DNA of 22,571 nucleotides from Saccoglossus kowalevskii (GCF_000003605.2 NW_003151754.1:514849-537419), one strand, 5' to 3'. Positions 1 to 10,200 are shown, counted from the first letter of the stretch. Program-made: numbers and translations. Notes: generated by a model from the sequence alone, not told the origin.

Positions 1-136
1 TGCATTAAGAATTATAGAACAAAAGATCAGCAAAGCGGTGCTTTTGTCGGCGATTTTGTCAAAGGGAATATTGATAAAATGTTGCAAAACAGAATCGCGA
101 GTTGGGTGAAAAATTGCGCCGGCGGCATTCTCAGCG
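1..136. other. 5' flank of the ZAD-like exon, no gene recognised
   Basis: I find no recognisable coding motif in this stretch. It is moderately CpG-containing just before the ATG at 137, so it could be the 5' leader or promoter of the ZAD-like exon, but no TATA box or initiator can be assigned. Confidence 0.3.
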
Positions 137-576
137 ATGGCGACACCCGAGAAACACCGTGTCACGGTGCATTCGTGCATCAGTACACCAAAGAAATACA
201 TACATATTGTTGCGGACGACTATTGTAGACTGTGTTCGTGTAGTCTTCGAGTTTGTGGACAGTTAAGTCGTGTGTGAATTTATTCAAGCCAGGAAAAGCA
301 GGAGGGATAACTTATGGAAATCGTCTTTCCAATTTGATCCAGTGCGACGTTGTGAAAGGAGCGACTCTGTCGTCTCATCTATGTCTAGTTTGTAAGAGAA
401 AGATTGATAGCGCAGAAAAATCCGCCAATAATGTAAAACAGTGGCGTGAAATTGTCAGTCATTCTAATATCTCCCAACCTGTGAACGAAAGGGTTAAGCG
501 TGCTGCCTTGAAATCGCCTGCCCGACCACTCCGATCCGATGAACTAACCAAAACTAAAATGGCGCGTGTCACGTGA
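137..576 (+). pseudogene. ZAD-like zinc-binding domain exon, broken by a 2-bp frameshift
   Basis: An ATG in good context (137, gcgATGg) opens a frame starting MATPEKHRV. It reaches a DYCRLC motif, the first CxxC of a ZAD/C4-type zinc-binding domain, and then stops at a TGA inside the run CGTGTGTGAA (about 273-282). The next frame (+2) carries on immediately with VNLFKPGKAGG and later HLCLVCKRKID, which supplies the second CxxC. The spacing of two CxxC pairs, a basic helix-like tail (KRKIDSAEKS) and a Lys/Arg/Pro linker fit an N-terminal ZAD-like domain that precedes zinc fingers or other modules in many invertebrate nuclear proteins. No following zinc fingers are seen, and the frame closes at 576 next to a GTCACGTGAC palindrome. 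The break is one extra GT unit, so this is either a pseudogene, a polymorphic allele or a sequencing error. The domain family is inferred from the Cys pattern only. Confidence 0.55.
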
Positions 577-841
577 CTTTGTTTACTAAAGATAGCGTGG
601 GCGTTTGATTGACACTCAACTCATTAGTATTCCACCAATCACAGCTACATCTACTTTCTGGATGTGCGCAGTCAAATTGTATAGGAGACAAGCTGGAGTC
701 TCGTGTGGCGATAGCGATAACACCGGGACGAATGGTCTGGGGTAACCCCACCACGAACGTTGAATGGACTGTCATCCGGGTAATTTGAAAACGCCCTCTA
801 TCGAATTTCGTGAGAAAAATAGTAACTCGGAAATTAGGAAT

Positions 842-1545
842 TGGTGAAGATGGAAACAAAGGTTCGACATTTTATGCAAGCCAGTAAATCTGACCAGGAG
901 GACGAAAATTTGTAGGGTAGCATACTACTTCATGTCATCGGGGGAAGAGGCCCTCGAGGTGTACAACACTTCATGTCATCGTGGGAAGAGGCCCTCGAGG
1001 TGTATACAACACGTTTGACATTCCCGCCACAGATAAAGGTAAGATTGGTGTGTTCCAAGAAGATTCTAACCCTAGAACGGCACACGTTTGAACAACACGG
1101 AGAGTCTATCGACCATTACGTTACAGAGCTGCGTAATCGAAGTAAGTCATGTGAATTTACCCCCTTGACTGATAGCTTGATAAAAGGCAGAATTGAGTGT
1201 GGTATAGAAAATGCAGCATTGCGGGAAAGGTTGTTAAGGAAAACTGACTTAAACCTGACAAGAGCCATTGACATTTGTCGCGCATCTGAGCAGTCAAAAA
1301 GTTATATGCAAGACTTGTCCGTGAACGAGGATAACGCTGTACACACAGTGCAATAAAGGTCTCCTGCAGTAAAGTTTAGTGCTAAACAGAAAGTGACAGA
1401 AGAAAGTACACGAAAGTCAAGAAACTGAAAGGAAATTAAAATGTCGCCGATATGATCGTGTACATGCTACTAGAAAATGTCCGGCTTATGGTAAAACATG
1501 TAGAAAGTGTAAAGGTAGAAACCATTGCGCAAAAGTCTATCGAAG
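842..1545 (+). pseudogene. Gag-like pseudogene of a Ty3/Gypsy element
   Basis: The relic starts with an NW-x-x-WKQRFD-like motif (839-868) that already has a TGA inside it. A second frame holds LLHVI at about 928, and a third frame opens at 973 and runs to 1356. That 127-codon stretch has typical retroelement Gag features: ERHTFEQHGESIDHYV, CEFTPLTDSLIKGRI, RERLLRKTDL and AIDICRASE. A zinc-knuckle region follows at 1442-1533 (HATRKCPAYGKTCRKCKG, then NH). In it the second Cys of the first knuckle reads as Tyr (CRRY) and the final Cys of the second also reads as Tyr. Part of the segment between the EEALEVY motif and the LTLERH motif is shorter than in the family. At least three frame changes make it non-functional. 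Confidence 0.85.
927..1010 (+). repeat. 41/43-bp tandem duplication inside the gag relic
   Basis: The segment 927-967 is repeated directly at 968-1010. The copies differ by a G/T change (cgGgggaag versus cgTgggaag) and by a 2-bp TA insertion (gtacaac versus gtatacaac). The duplication doubles the EEALEVY-coding motif and contributes to the frame disruption. Confidence 0.9.
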
Positions 1546-1769
1546 ACAGTTTTTTTTGGTGCCAGGCGACAGTTCCGACCATTGAATGTCACTGTTGTCT
1601 CTCTTGACTTGTTTTTTGTATGTGCAAATTGCAAGTGCTGGTGCTGACACATAATGGATTTATCACAGAAGTCATATTCATGTCTGGGACTACATGACAG
1701 GGCTGTGCGGCCATCTTCCTATCAAATAGGAGTTTAATCGCTATCCTGGTGTCGACTCTTTTGATGTTC

Positions 1770-1841
1770 AGCCTGGGGTAGGATTTGAACTTGGGTCTAC
1801 CGATCATGAGTTTGATGCGACAACCACTATGCTAAAATAAA
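1770..1841 (-). mobile_element. tRNA-derived SINE head, Met(CAT)-like
   Basis: On the - strand there is a perfect pol III A box TAGCATAGTGG (1824-1834) and a near-consensus B box AGTTCAAATCC (1781-1791) at tRNA-like spacing. Between them is an anticodon-loop-like CTCATGA, which would place CAT as anticodon and resembles elongator tRNA-Met. The 3' acceptor side TACCCCAGGC (1771-1780) has no matching 5' strand, and the anticodon stem pairs poorly, so it is not a working tRNA. The 5' end of the head abuts the Gypsy protease at about 1841. The unrelated body probably continues towards about 1570 on the - strand, where Gypsy similarity resumes, but its 3' end is not defined. Confidence 0.65.
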
Positions 1842-2376
1842 ATGCAGTTTAAATTGGATGCAGGTGCCCAAGTAAATGTCATCCCAGATAGAGTATACAG
1901 TCCCACGAATAAAAAACCAAAGTTGAAGAAATCAGATATACGCTTGACATCATATGGTGGTCACAAGATTAGAGCATTGGGTGAGACAACATTAACTTGC
2001 AAACACAACAATACAGAGAAAAGACTTGAATTTGTTGTAGCAGATGTAGTGTCAAAATCTACCCTAGGACATAATGCCTGTCAAAGTCTTAATTTAATAC
2101 AAAGAGTGATGACTATAGACAGTAGTAATATTTTGAGTGAATATAGTGATTTATTCAAATGTTGTGTTGAAGGAGAACACCACATTCGGCTTGATGAAAT
2201 GGTAATAGTAGAAAAGGAAGACAAAAGCCTAAGAGTTTGCCTAGATCCACGTGATTTAAACAGCTGTGAAACGTGAACATTTCCAATTGCCTGCAGCTAA
2301 CAAAGTGACTAGTAAGTTATCCGGTGCTACAGTTTTCATCAAACTAGATGCCAATTGCATGGTATGCGACTCATGA
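1842..2376 (+). pseudogene. Retropepsin and reverse-transcriptase fragment of the Gypsy element
   Basis: The frame at 1842-2276 begins with the aspartic protease motif, read as KLDAGAQVNVIP; the catalytic Asp-Thr-Gly triad is Asp-Ala-Gly here (1857-1865). A flap-like SYGGHKIRALGE and an LGHNACQSLNLI motif follow, then the protease-RT linker ILSEYSDLF...GEHHIRLDE. The next residues, VIVEKEDKSLRVCLDPRDLN, belong to the RT fingers, so about 40-50 residues normally present between them are missing. After a one-base shift at about 2270 the RT continues as REHFQLPA and FIKLDAN (2341-2355) and then stops at 2374. Nothing downstream of RT block A is recognisable. Confidence 0.85.
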
Positions 2377-5189
2377 CTTCCTCGAAAAAGTATGTTACTT
2401 GTGCACTAGGGCTGCAATTATATATCACCTGATTTCGTTTCGGTATTAAATATTGAACTGAAAAAGGTTGTAAATCAAATAAATGACATAGTTGAACCTG
2501 GTGACCTTGTCCTTTGTTGTATAATATTATTTCCTTTATCAAAGTGTTTCAATTTAATATGCATATTTATATTGTTATAATTTATTTTGAATGCAAACAA
2601 GGTTTAGATTTGAAGCGAAAAGCTGTATACCGAATGTCCTTGATTGATGTAAATAACTTACAAAAACATTGATGCCTACTTTGTTTAATTATTTTAAGGG
2701 ACATAATTTCAAGATTTATTTAAAGTAATTCAGATATTTTAGTATAAAAACAAATGCCTTGTTTCAGAAAAAGTGCTGCATTTAGACGTGAATAGATTTG
2801 TAAAACATAACAGACAATCTCAGCTGGCCTTTGCCCAAGTATTTTATACAGGTGTCTGTCAAAAATTAATGATTTACCGAGACAAATATGAACTGCCTTA
2901 TTATATTCATTGTGTGACTACTGTATTTGAAAAGTAAAAAACGCCCTCTAGAAATAACTATCATGATACAAGCTCTGCTTTGTATGCAAATCAACTCAAA
3001 TAGTCAGTTGGTATCCAGCGGAGAGAGAAGTCAACAGTACTGTTGCCTCCTGATAATATACATCTTCAAACACTGCAATCTTTGTTTTGGAAGTGATTTT
3101 TTTAGTTAGTATTTAAGATTGTATTGGTAGGTTTGCAAATGTGTATCAGACTGTGCAACAACTCTCTCCATGAGTTGGCATTGAAACCCGGTCTAGTATT
3201 TCCATGGGATTTGGGAGATACATTACAAGATTTACTCCATCGAACACATACAGCAATGCATATTCCCACTGGGATCAGTGACATTTGAATGAATGAACCA
3301 TTGATCATTCAAGTAGAAACAGTCCAAATGTTTTATCAGATTTTGACTACTACTTTTTCACCCTGGACATCTGTCGTTCCTACTAAGGGAAGATCTTATA
3401 CTGATGAACTAGATGGCCAAGTTTGATAAAGTTTGATAAAGTTTGAAATAGAATTAGTAAGGTTATTGTGCACACATTAACAATTATTAACGACGACAAA
3501 CATTTTCCCCTTAATATACCTTTCCCTTTCATCTTTGATGATACGAGCAAGGTAAAAATTGTAAAGCCACGTGAAAAAGAATGTTTAAAGTAATTTTGTC
3601 TAAATTCGAGGCGCACAGATGTTTTTTGTTAATCCTAAAATTGTCATGTTTGAGCTTTTATGATTATTTTACCTATTTATCGCGATGACCAGCAATATGA
3701 ATATAATTTAGGGTCCAATACCTTGCAGTAACGCATGACTTAATATACTTACTTAAAAATTGATAAACTTTTTTTTCTTGACAATGAACATCAGGAAATG
3801 ACATTTCTTCCGTCCGATTACAGATCAACTGCGCTAAGTTGTGCAGTACCTCTACTAGTACTAGCCCGAAGGGAGTGGGGCTCAGGTGATATCTGGGTGA
3901 ACTGCGAATCGTGGAAATATTGTAATTGAAATCGAATGAGGTTAGCTTGATCGTAATTGGCACCCAAAGGTCACAATGGTTTTGTTTGCGATTTAAATCA
4001 CGGCAACGGATATTTGATATACATGCCTACATATACTGCCTTCTAGATGTATACAATATAACCTGTGTACAAACATGAATAACAGTACACTGGGAAGTGG
4101 GCCACACAACGGTCCCTGAGATTCACCGTACATTTGTATTTTAGTGGCCAGCCATTTATTTTGAAAACAAAACACCTAGTAGAAACATGAAATAGCATTT
4201 CTTTTAATATGAAAACTTATTAGATCAGCGTGTTACAATGATTAAGTTGTCTCTCGAAAAAATTAGCAATAGATACACTTGTGACGTCACTGCATATTTT
4301 TTCTTTAAATTAGTCTTTAAAAACGGCAATTTCCCTCTAGGCAATCTGAAATAAAAAAGAGAAAAAAATGAAATGTTTCTGGCGTAGAATGGTGATTGCT
4401 ATGAACTAAATACGAATACATTTCTAATTGGGCATGCATAAGTTGCTGTAAATACGGTAGCTAGGCTATAACTCGATAAATTATAAACAAACGTAAACGT
4501 TCAACATATTGCATCAACTACACGTACTTTGAAAGCCGATAGCAGCAAAGCGATTCAAAAGCTATTGGTAAAAATAAATGAGTACGACACATAGGATGAA
4601 AACTTTATCTTCTCTTATAATACACACACTCTTGTTTAGTTTACAATAGACACGAAAATTGCATGCATGTGTTAACTTTTCTTATTTTTTTTTATTTTCT
4701 TAACACCCTAAGTTAACATTCCAATGTAATGTACACGACATGAATATTCACACTATCAGGCACGCGACGAATGTATAGCCCTCCCCATTTTGTAAGTAAA
4801 AAAGGCCTAACCAATCATTTGTGGGTCTTTATTAGCTGATCTAAAAATAGCTGCCCATAAAGGCTGTACAATTAATGCTATTTATGACCAACTTAGGGTA
4901 GAGTAGGATTCTACCTTGAAGGGCGGCGGTAGTCGCGCTGAGCGTTTTCGAATTGTACGTAAACAATGTATCTGATCATCCTGTATGCCACTACCAATCC
5001 TATAAGTAATAATAGATGTAAGTAATATGGAAACCTCATAAACAAATTATTCATGATCTCTTTTCTATTGCATGCTAGACAACACATTTTCCACTCCAGT
5101 AATCATGTACGTTTTAACTAATCACTTGGTTCTTCAATTGTATAAAGCACGTTATAAGACACGCTGTTTAGCTGTATAATAAACATAGG
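2377..5189. other. Gene-poor AT-rich DNA
   Basis: About 2.8 kb without a supported gene. Short open frames on both strands show no recognisable motif. A consensus CRE-like palindrome GTGACGTCAC occurs at about 4281-4290. One stretch (3106-3426) that stays open apart from a single stop is listed separately. Confidence 0.5.
3106..3426 (+). pseudogene. Possible unrecognised coding relic, one internal stop
   Basis: This frame is open for 107 codons except for one TGA at 3286-3288. The residue composition looks protein-like (for example LHELALKPGLVFPWDLGD before the stop and SPWTSVVPTKGRSYTDELDG after it). I do not recognise the family. In DNA this AT-rich a long open frame is less expected by chance, but the evidence is weak, and it could equally be fortuitous. 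Confidence 0.15.
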
Positions 5190-5950
5190 GTACGGTATCT
5201 GTCTCCTATTTATGAAGGAGTTATTTGAAGATTTATTGCAAAATTGTATACTGGTACATTAAAGATTTACGTACTGCTGAAAACTGAATATTTCAGAGCC
5301 ATATGTCAGTATGGGTAAGACCATTGATTCAAAGATCTTGAAAAACAGCTTTATTAGATAAATTACTTATTGTTCTAGATGTTTTGTTTAGATTATCGCA
5401 ATAATGGCTTTTGCTTCTTGTCGTACAACAACTTTAGTTGCAGCTGACATTCCACTTTCTACAGAAAAAATAAATTAAAACACCGAGATATATGTAATAC
5501 GCGACTACTTTCACTCCTTTGGCCATATAAAACAATTGTTCATGCTCTAACGTATGACCGTTTATAAAAACAGAGATTAGTTTTTCCTCTACGTCATTTT
5601 CCCCCTTTTCGCAGCAAACACTGAGTCTGAAATTATAGCAAAGTCATCTGCGAATTAGAAAAGCTCGAGAAGATTTATAGGAGAGTTGAATACCTTGTTG
5701 ACCAAGTTTCTTTCAAGTTCATTGATGAAAAGAAGAAAACGGATATATCATACGGCCTTGAAGTACACCAACTTCATACGCACGACGTAATTCAAGAGCA
5801 CACATTTGACAGAATTTTAAACATGTTACTGCTTATTACCTCATTATTAATATACGCCAAAGTCTGTCTGCCTGACAACCTTGTCGAAGGCCTTGACAAA
5901 GGCAGAGTGAAATTTGCCTCGTTTTATGTTATATATATATATATTATTAT
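5190..5950 (-). pseudogene. Non-LTR retrotransposon (LINE) reverse-transcriptase relic
   Basis: Read on the - strand from 5950 downwards, LINE RT blocks appear in canonical order in shifting frames. AFVKAFDKVV (about 5877-5910) matches block A, and VGVLQG (about 5755-5775) matches the LKQG block. FADDFAIISDS (5619-5654) is the catalytic YADD box with Phe for Tyr. NGHTLEHEQLFY...YLGVL (about 5475-5565) is the block after the palm. IFESMVLPILTYGSEIF (5286-5345) is the thumb motif typical of APE-type LINEs. Several stops and frameshifts lie between them, so it is dead. An AT dinucleotide repeat interrupts the 5' side. The exact clade (CR1, L2, Jockey-like or similar) cannot be settled by eye. 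Confidence 0.8.
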
Positions 5951-5960
5951 ATATATTATT
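5929..5960. repeat. (TA)n microsatellite
   Basis: Imperfect TA/TAT tract of about 30 bp at the 5' edge of the LINE relic. Confidence 0.85.
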
Positions 5961-6574
5961 GATTGTAAGATAAATATGCTATCTGATGTAATATATCCGC
6001 ATCGGAGTCTCGCCTGTGTTTTGTCAATTCTTTCAAGAGTCTAGTGATTTTCTCTAAAACATTAGTTAAATTGATATATAATGTTCTGGTTTTTCGATAC
6101 GCCCTTATATTGGTATATTGGAAGTATAATTGCCTTTCCCGAGTCATTTGAACATTTTCCAGATTGATTGAACAGAAGTAGATAAGGTTTCAGTATACCC
6201 TCCGACACTGCACATTATTTGCTAATATAATAAGACGTATGGTCCTGCTTGGTTTTCAGGTTTAATACACAAAATAGGTAGTCAGACTTTCTCCATTTTA
6301 TATATTCCTGTCGATTTCTCCACGGGAGCTGTGTAGGCATTCACAATTCATTCTAATGCTTTTAATAGTTTTAATTCATCAGATAAAACAATGATATTTG
6401 TTTTTTGATGGAACAATAACATACCAAAATATTTAATTCGTTTATTGCGTATTTAGCTATTCTGAGCGTAATTGTGAAGTAACGAGGCTGGCGTTACAAA
6501 AAGCTCATCTACGGACGACAGATGAGACAGATAACGTAACTTGCATTATCGCTAACTGTGGGATTGGCACCATG

Positions 6575-6713
6575 TAGACTGTCGACAGTTCTGATTTGTT
6601 AATATACTAAATCGGCAAACGCCAAAGGCGTTAACAAGAAATGCCACAGGCATTTCAGTGAAGGGAGGCATGAGGACTGTTAACGCTTGTAAACGCCCTC
6701 ACGCGACATACGT
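6575..6713 (+). repeat. Left terminal inverted repeat of the MULE-like MITE
   Basis: Pairs with 6777-6919. The main differences are a 7-bp indel near position 15 of the arm, a 4-bp indel near 6685 and scattered substitutions. Confidence 0.85.
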
Positions 6714-6776
6714 GGTTTTTCATAGGTACTGAACATGAGCTGTCAATCATTCTCTGTTTAGAACCGGTGGAACAGA

Positions 6777-6919
6777 ACGTAATGTCGCGTGATGTCGTTT
6801 ACAGGCGTTAACAGGTCTCTGGCCTTCGCTGAAATGCCTGCGGCATTTTTGGCAAACGGCTTCGGCGTTTGCTGATTTAGTATACTAACAAATTAAGCCC
6901 AAGGACTGTCGACAGTCTA
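6777..6919 (-). repeat. Right terminal inverted repeat of the MULE-like MITE
   Basis: Reverse complement matches 6575-6713, including the outermost 15 bases without a mismatch. Confidence 0.85.
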
Positions 6920-7029
6920 GGCACCATGGTAAACGCCAAGATACAAACATTGTACTCTATATTTTATATATCCAATGCCATTTTTCAGAATAAAGATTCA
7001 CAGTTAATGTCAACGTACTTCAGTTAGGC

Positions 7030-7035
7030 TTTATT
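7030..7035 (-). terminator. Putative poly(A) signal AATAAA of the methyltransferase gene
   Basis: AATAAA on the - strand, about 180 bp after the predicted stop codon at 7212-7214. It is the best-placed signal for the predicted terminal exon. Confidence 0.4.
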
Positions 7036-7211
7036 CATTATTACATAACCCAGTATTTCATACAGCATTATAGGTAATTTTGAACCAATTATTCAATAAA
7101 CCACAAGTACGATATCACGTGATACACTTAGTAAATACCACGTGTATAAGTTAATACACACCAACAGTAAAACTATCACCTACCTGCATTTATCAACACC
7201 AAGACACTCGC

Positions 7212-7235
7212 TTAAGCAAGATTCACGTTTCTTGG
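7212..7235 (-). CDS. PMT-like gene, probable terminal exon 5
   Basis: Acceptor GTGCGTCAG|CCA at 7236 adds PRNVNLA and a TAA stop. KH-PRNVN fits the Lys/Asn-rich stretch after the first domain in PMT proteins, which usually continues into a second methyltransferase domain; here a stop follows. No second domain was found on the - strand down to position 1. The same acceptor read in another frame would give a short Cys-rich exon to a GTAGGT donor at about 7182, which I consider less likely. Confidence 0.45.
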   Translation of the reverse strand, partial: PRNVNLA

Positions 7236-10200
7236 CTGACGCACTTTTTTGAAAAGAAAGCAGAAGTGGTCATCTTTTCCGAATAACTGTTGAATAAACA
7301 ATAAGTGAAAAACATGTGAGGAGGCAGTGAAAAGGTATTTTCTTCTATACCACGGGAAAAGTATGTGACTAGTATGTGATAGCCAAAGTAGAAGTCTGTA
7401 GCTTTCGTAACCATGTGCGAGGGATACAAGACGAGGATTCCATTTGGCATCGTCGAGATAATTCATTCAAAGCACACAAATACTAGTTTTAATAGCATAC
7501 ATATAATACTTTTAATCAATAGGATCATTTGGCATTCTGAATGTATATGAAATAAATTTTACGAGACTACCAATAAAAGCTCGTTTGTTTGCCTAACTTT
7601 AATGTACGTACGTGGCTTGTTACTCGTAATGCTTTGTAATTTTCCTTGAAAGCACATTCATCTATAATTTAATTAATTATGTAAATAACAATATATGTGT
7701 ATGCATTAACTAATCCTTACATGTTTAATGCATTGCAGACTCTTCAGTTCGACCAAGGAGAATCGGTATTCATCATCGGTGTGTGGTATAGGTAATCTCA
7801 AATCAGTGATCATTCGTATGTATATAGAGTATGATCGATATACATTAGGAACAGATAATAACTCGGGGTTCCGTGTCATATCTATAAACAAATGTAAAAT
7901 GTTTGAAACATTTATTATCAATGCATGTAAATTTAAATTATTTCAATGAATACTGAATTTGGGTTTGTTTATTGGAATTTAAGTTGAATAATCAAAGACT
8001 TGACACGTTCCAACCCTTACTTTCTATTGTGACCTCACGAAAAAACATCCATCCACCAGGTTTTATCCACTTCAAAGCATTCGTTGCAAATTTTCTTGTT
8101 TCGTCGTCATCCAGATATTGAAGTAAATAGTTGGAAAAAACTAAATCACAACTACAGGAAGATAGACAGACAGTAATACGAGCGAAGTAATTTATGAGAA
8201 ATTTCACATAGACCTTAAACGTAAATTGACGCAGAGATCTCGTTGAGGGCGAGAAAGCCACAAGTCTTCTCGATGAAGGAGTAACGTCTATTCGATATAT
8301 GCTGAACAAGGAATGTGGTATGATAAGCCGTGTGAACGGCTTTCCCTTTCCCCATTCGTCAAAACAGCACTAGAGAACGCGATTTATAGGAAGGGGGTAT
8401 TGACACTGTACATGACGCACAAAGACTTTATTTACTCTGGGGTTTTATTCGATAAATAGGCATAGTAATAGTTACCTCAGCAACTAAACAAAAATTATAA
8501 CATTAAACACTTCTCACCAGTCAGTGTTTAGGTTTAGATGAACCACATCGGAAGTAATGAAGTCAATATTTCCAATGTGTCCATTCGAAGCTCTGTTTGC
8601 TTCCGTGTACTCTTCCACCAATTCCACCGCTGTCACATGATTTGCTGCACTGGCAAGTGGTGCAGTATACCGTCTGCAGAAACGAATAACTCAATTAATT
8701 TTTGCATGTATCTGAAATATTCTAATATATGAGCAACCGATGTTGTCATGATGGTAAGGTGATTGTTCAAGATAGCGTAGAAAGTTGATATATTATTTTA
8801 AACCCAAGTCCCCTTTTCAAATTCTGGCTAATATTCAACTCTCTACAATAATAAAACGATGCCGATGACGCAACAGGTCCTTTCAACATATTGTAACTGC
8901 AAATATTGTGACTTTATGAAATGCGCAACGATTATTAATGCAAGATATTTAACATGTATTATTTTAACATTCATCGAATAACATGTATTAAAGAAAACAT
9001 TAAGCCAAACAACATAATGCCCCCAAGCAAAAGCCCCACAAATGTAGGAGAATGCAATTTACAGTTATTTTATATCACTTTTCATTCTCTAGATATTCAA
9101 ATTTTCGTCAGTATTATGTAGTCAGCCATCTTGATTCTCAAGCAAAGGATTGTAGGTAAAGTATGACATCATAGAATCTGTTGTCAGAAATTAAGAAAAT
9201 GATTTCATCTATAACATGAGAAATACCGATGCGAATTATTTCAAATTGGCGTTGTGCATATTACTCATATATATGTTACAAATACACATAAAGTGATGAT
9301 ATTGCCAAAACGCATCTGAAGTAGACGACGACGAGTAGTTAGTTTTACCCAACAAGTTATCGGGAGTACTTTCCGCAGTGACGTCATTTTATCATCGTTC
9401 CAACTTAAGAAAATGGCTGCCATCGGAGTTACGTGTGGTTTGGAGATATAAATCGTGGGAAAAGAACATCAAACCATATACCTCCATGATCAAACTAATG
9501 ATTTTTGTCACGATTGGACCAATAACCAGTAGTGCCCAAAAAGCTACTTGTACAGTTCCGGGTGTCTGATTTGAAAATGTATCGATGTAAATCAGTCGTA
9601 TAATAGTTTTCTCGGAAAATCACCTCATGAGGGAGGATGTATTTAGTTCTTTATGTCTATGTGAGGGATTAAATTGAGTGTTATTAAACCTTCACGTCAG
9701 AGGTACCAAGTTCGGGGAATTCTCTGCTTTTCTATCGAACAAAGACACAGAGAGAATCGAATCGTTTCAACCTCTCATCTCAGCGCCACGTCGGAACTCT
9801 CTCAAGACCGCGTTCAGACTGCCTGTCTTGTGAGCCTGCCACAACTCTGAGATCGGCTTTATTCACTTTCCAATTTTTAACCAATTACAGAGCTTGAGGC
9901 GTAGCTTCCACACATATAGCCAATCACACAAGGTATTTAACACGCCATAATGTCAGATTAATTGCCCCCGATGTCGGGACATAACTCTCATATTTATAGG
10001 CGCCTCGTTGACTTAACCAACTTCCATAGTCGACAATTATATCAGCCAGTTGTTCCATTTGCGAATTCCCTAATCATGACATCTATTTGGATGTGAAATT
10101 GTATATATGCAAATTTGTTCATTATAAATGGATGAAATACTGTACTATGTTTTTGGTCGCGGGAGGACGCAGCTAAGCACGTTGCAATAATACTTAAAAT

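Larger units (their letters stand above)
842..2376 (+). mobile_element. Degenerate Ty3/Gypsy-type LTR retrotransposon, internal fragment
   Basis: Gag, a CCHC region, an aspartic protease and the start of a reverse transcriptase occur in the usual Ty3/Gypsy order on the + strand. All carry stops, frameshifts or deletions. RNase H, integrase, LTRs, primer-binding site and polypurine tract were not found. A tRNA-derived SINE separates the gag and protease parts. The element is non-functional debris. Confidence 0.85.
6566..6928. mobile_element. Mutator-like foldback MITE, 345 bp, with 9-bp TSD
   Basis: The element spans 6575-6919. Left arm 6575-6713 and right arm 6777-6919 are inverted repeats of about 140 bp that I judge to be roughly 80% identical by eye. 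Both ends read TAGACTGTCGACAGT inward. A perfect 9-bp direct repeat GGCACCATG flanks it at 6566-6574 and 6920-6928. Long TIRs plus a 9-bp target-site duplication are the hallmark of Mutator/MULE elements. The 63-bp spacer has no coding capacity, so it is non-autonomous. The arms also contain small internal palindromes (CTGTCGACAG, AAATGCC..GGCATTT, AACGCC..GGCGTT), giving a branched foldback structure. It lies about 100 bp beyond the putative poly(A) signal of the methyltransferase gene. Confidence 0.85.

Noticed and set aside
569-859. 96-codon - strand open frame
   Set aside because: No motif; it lies opposite the flank of the ZAD-like and gag relics and lacks any family resemblance.
3830-3895. 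A-box-like TAGCGCAGTTG on the - strand, possible second SINE
   Set aside because: The A box is good but no credible B box follows at tRNA spacing and no cloverleaf can be drawn.
5823-6044. 73-codon + strand frame with a hydrophobic start resembling a signal peptide
   Set aside because: It is the opposite strand of the LINE RT block AFVKAFDKVV and runs through a (TA)n tract.
7182-7235. Short Cys-rich exon (KKRESCLSECLGVDKC) between an acceptor and a GTAGGT donor
   Set aside because: It uses the same acceptor as the PMT terminal exon but a frame that does not fit the preceding phase; no neighbouring Cys-rich exons were seen.
8538-8732. 64-codon + strand frame
   Set aside because: Shadow of PMT exon 2 on the opposite strand.
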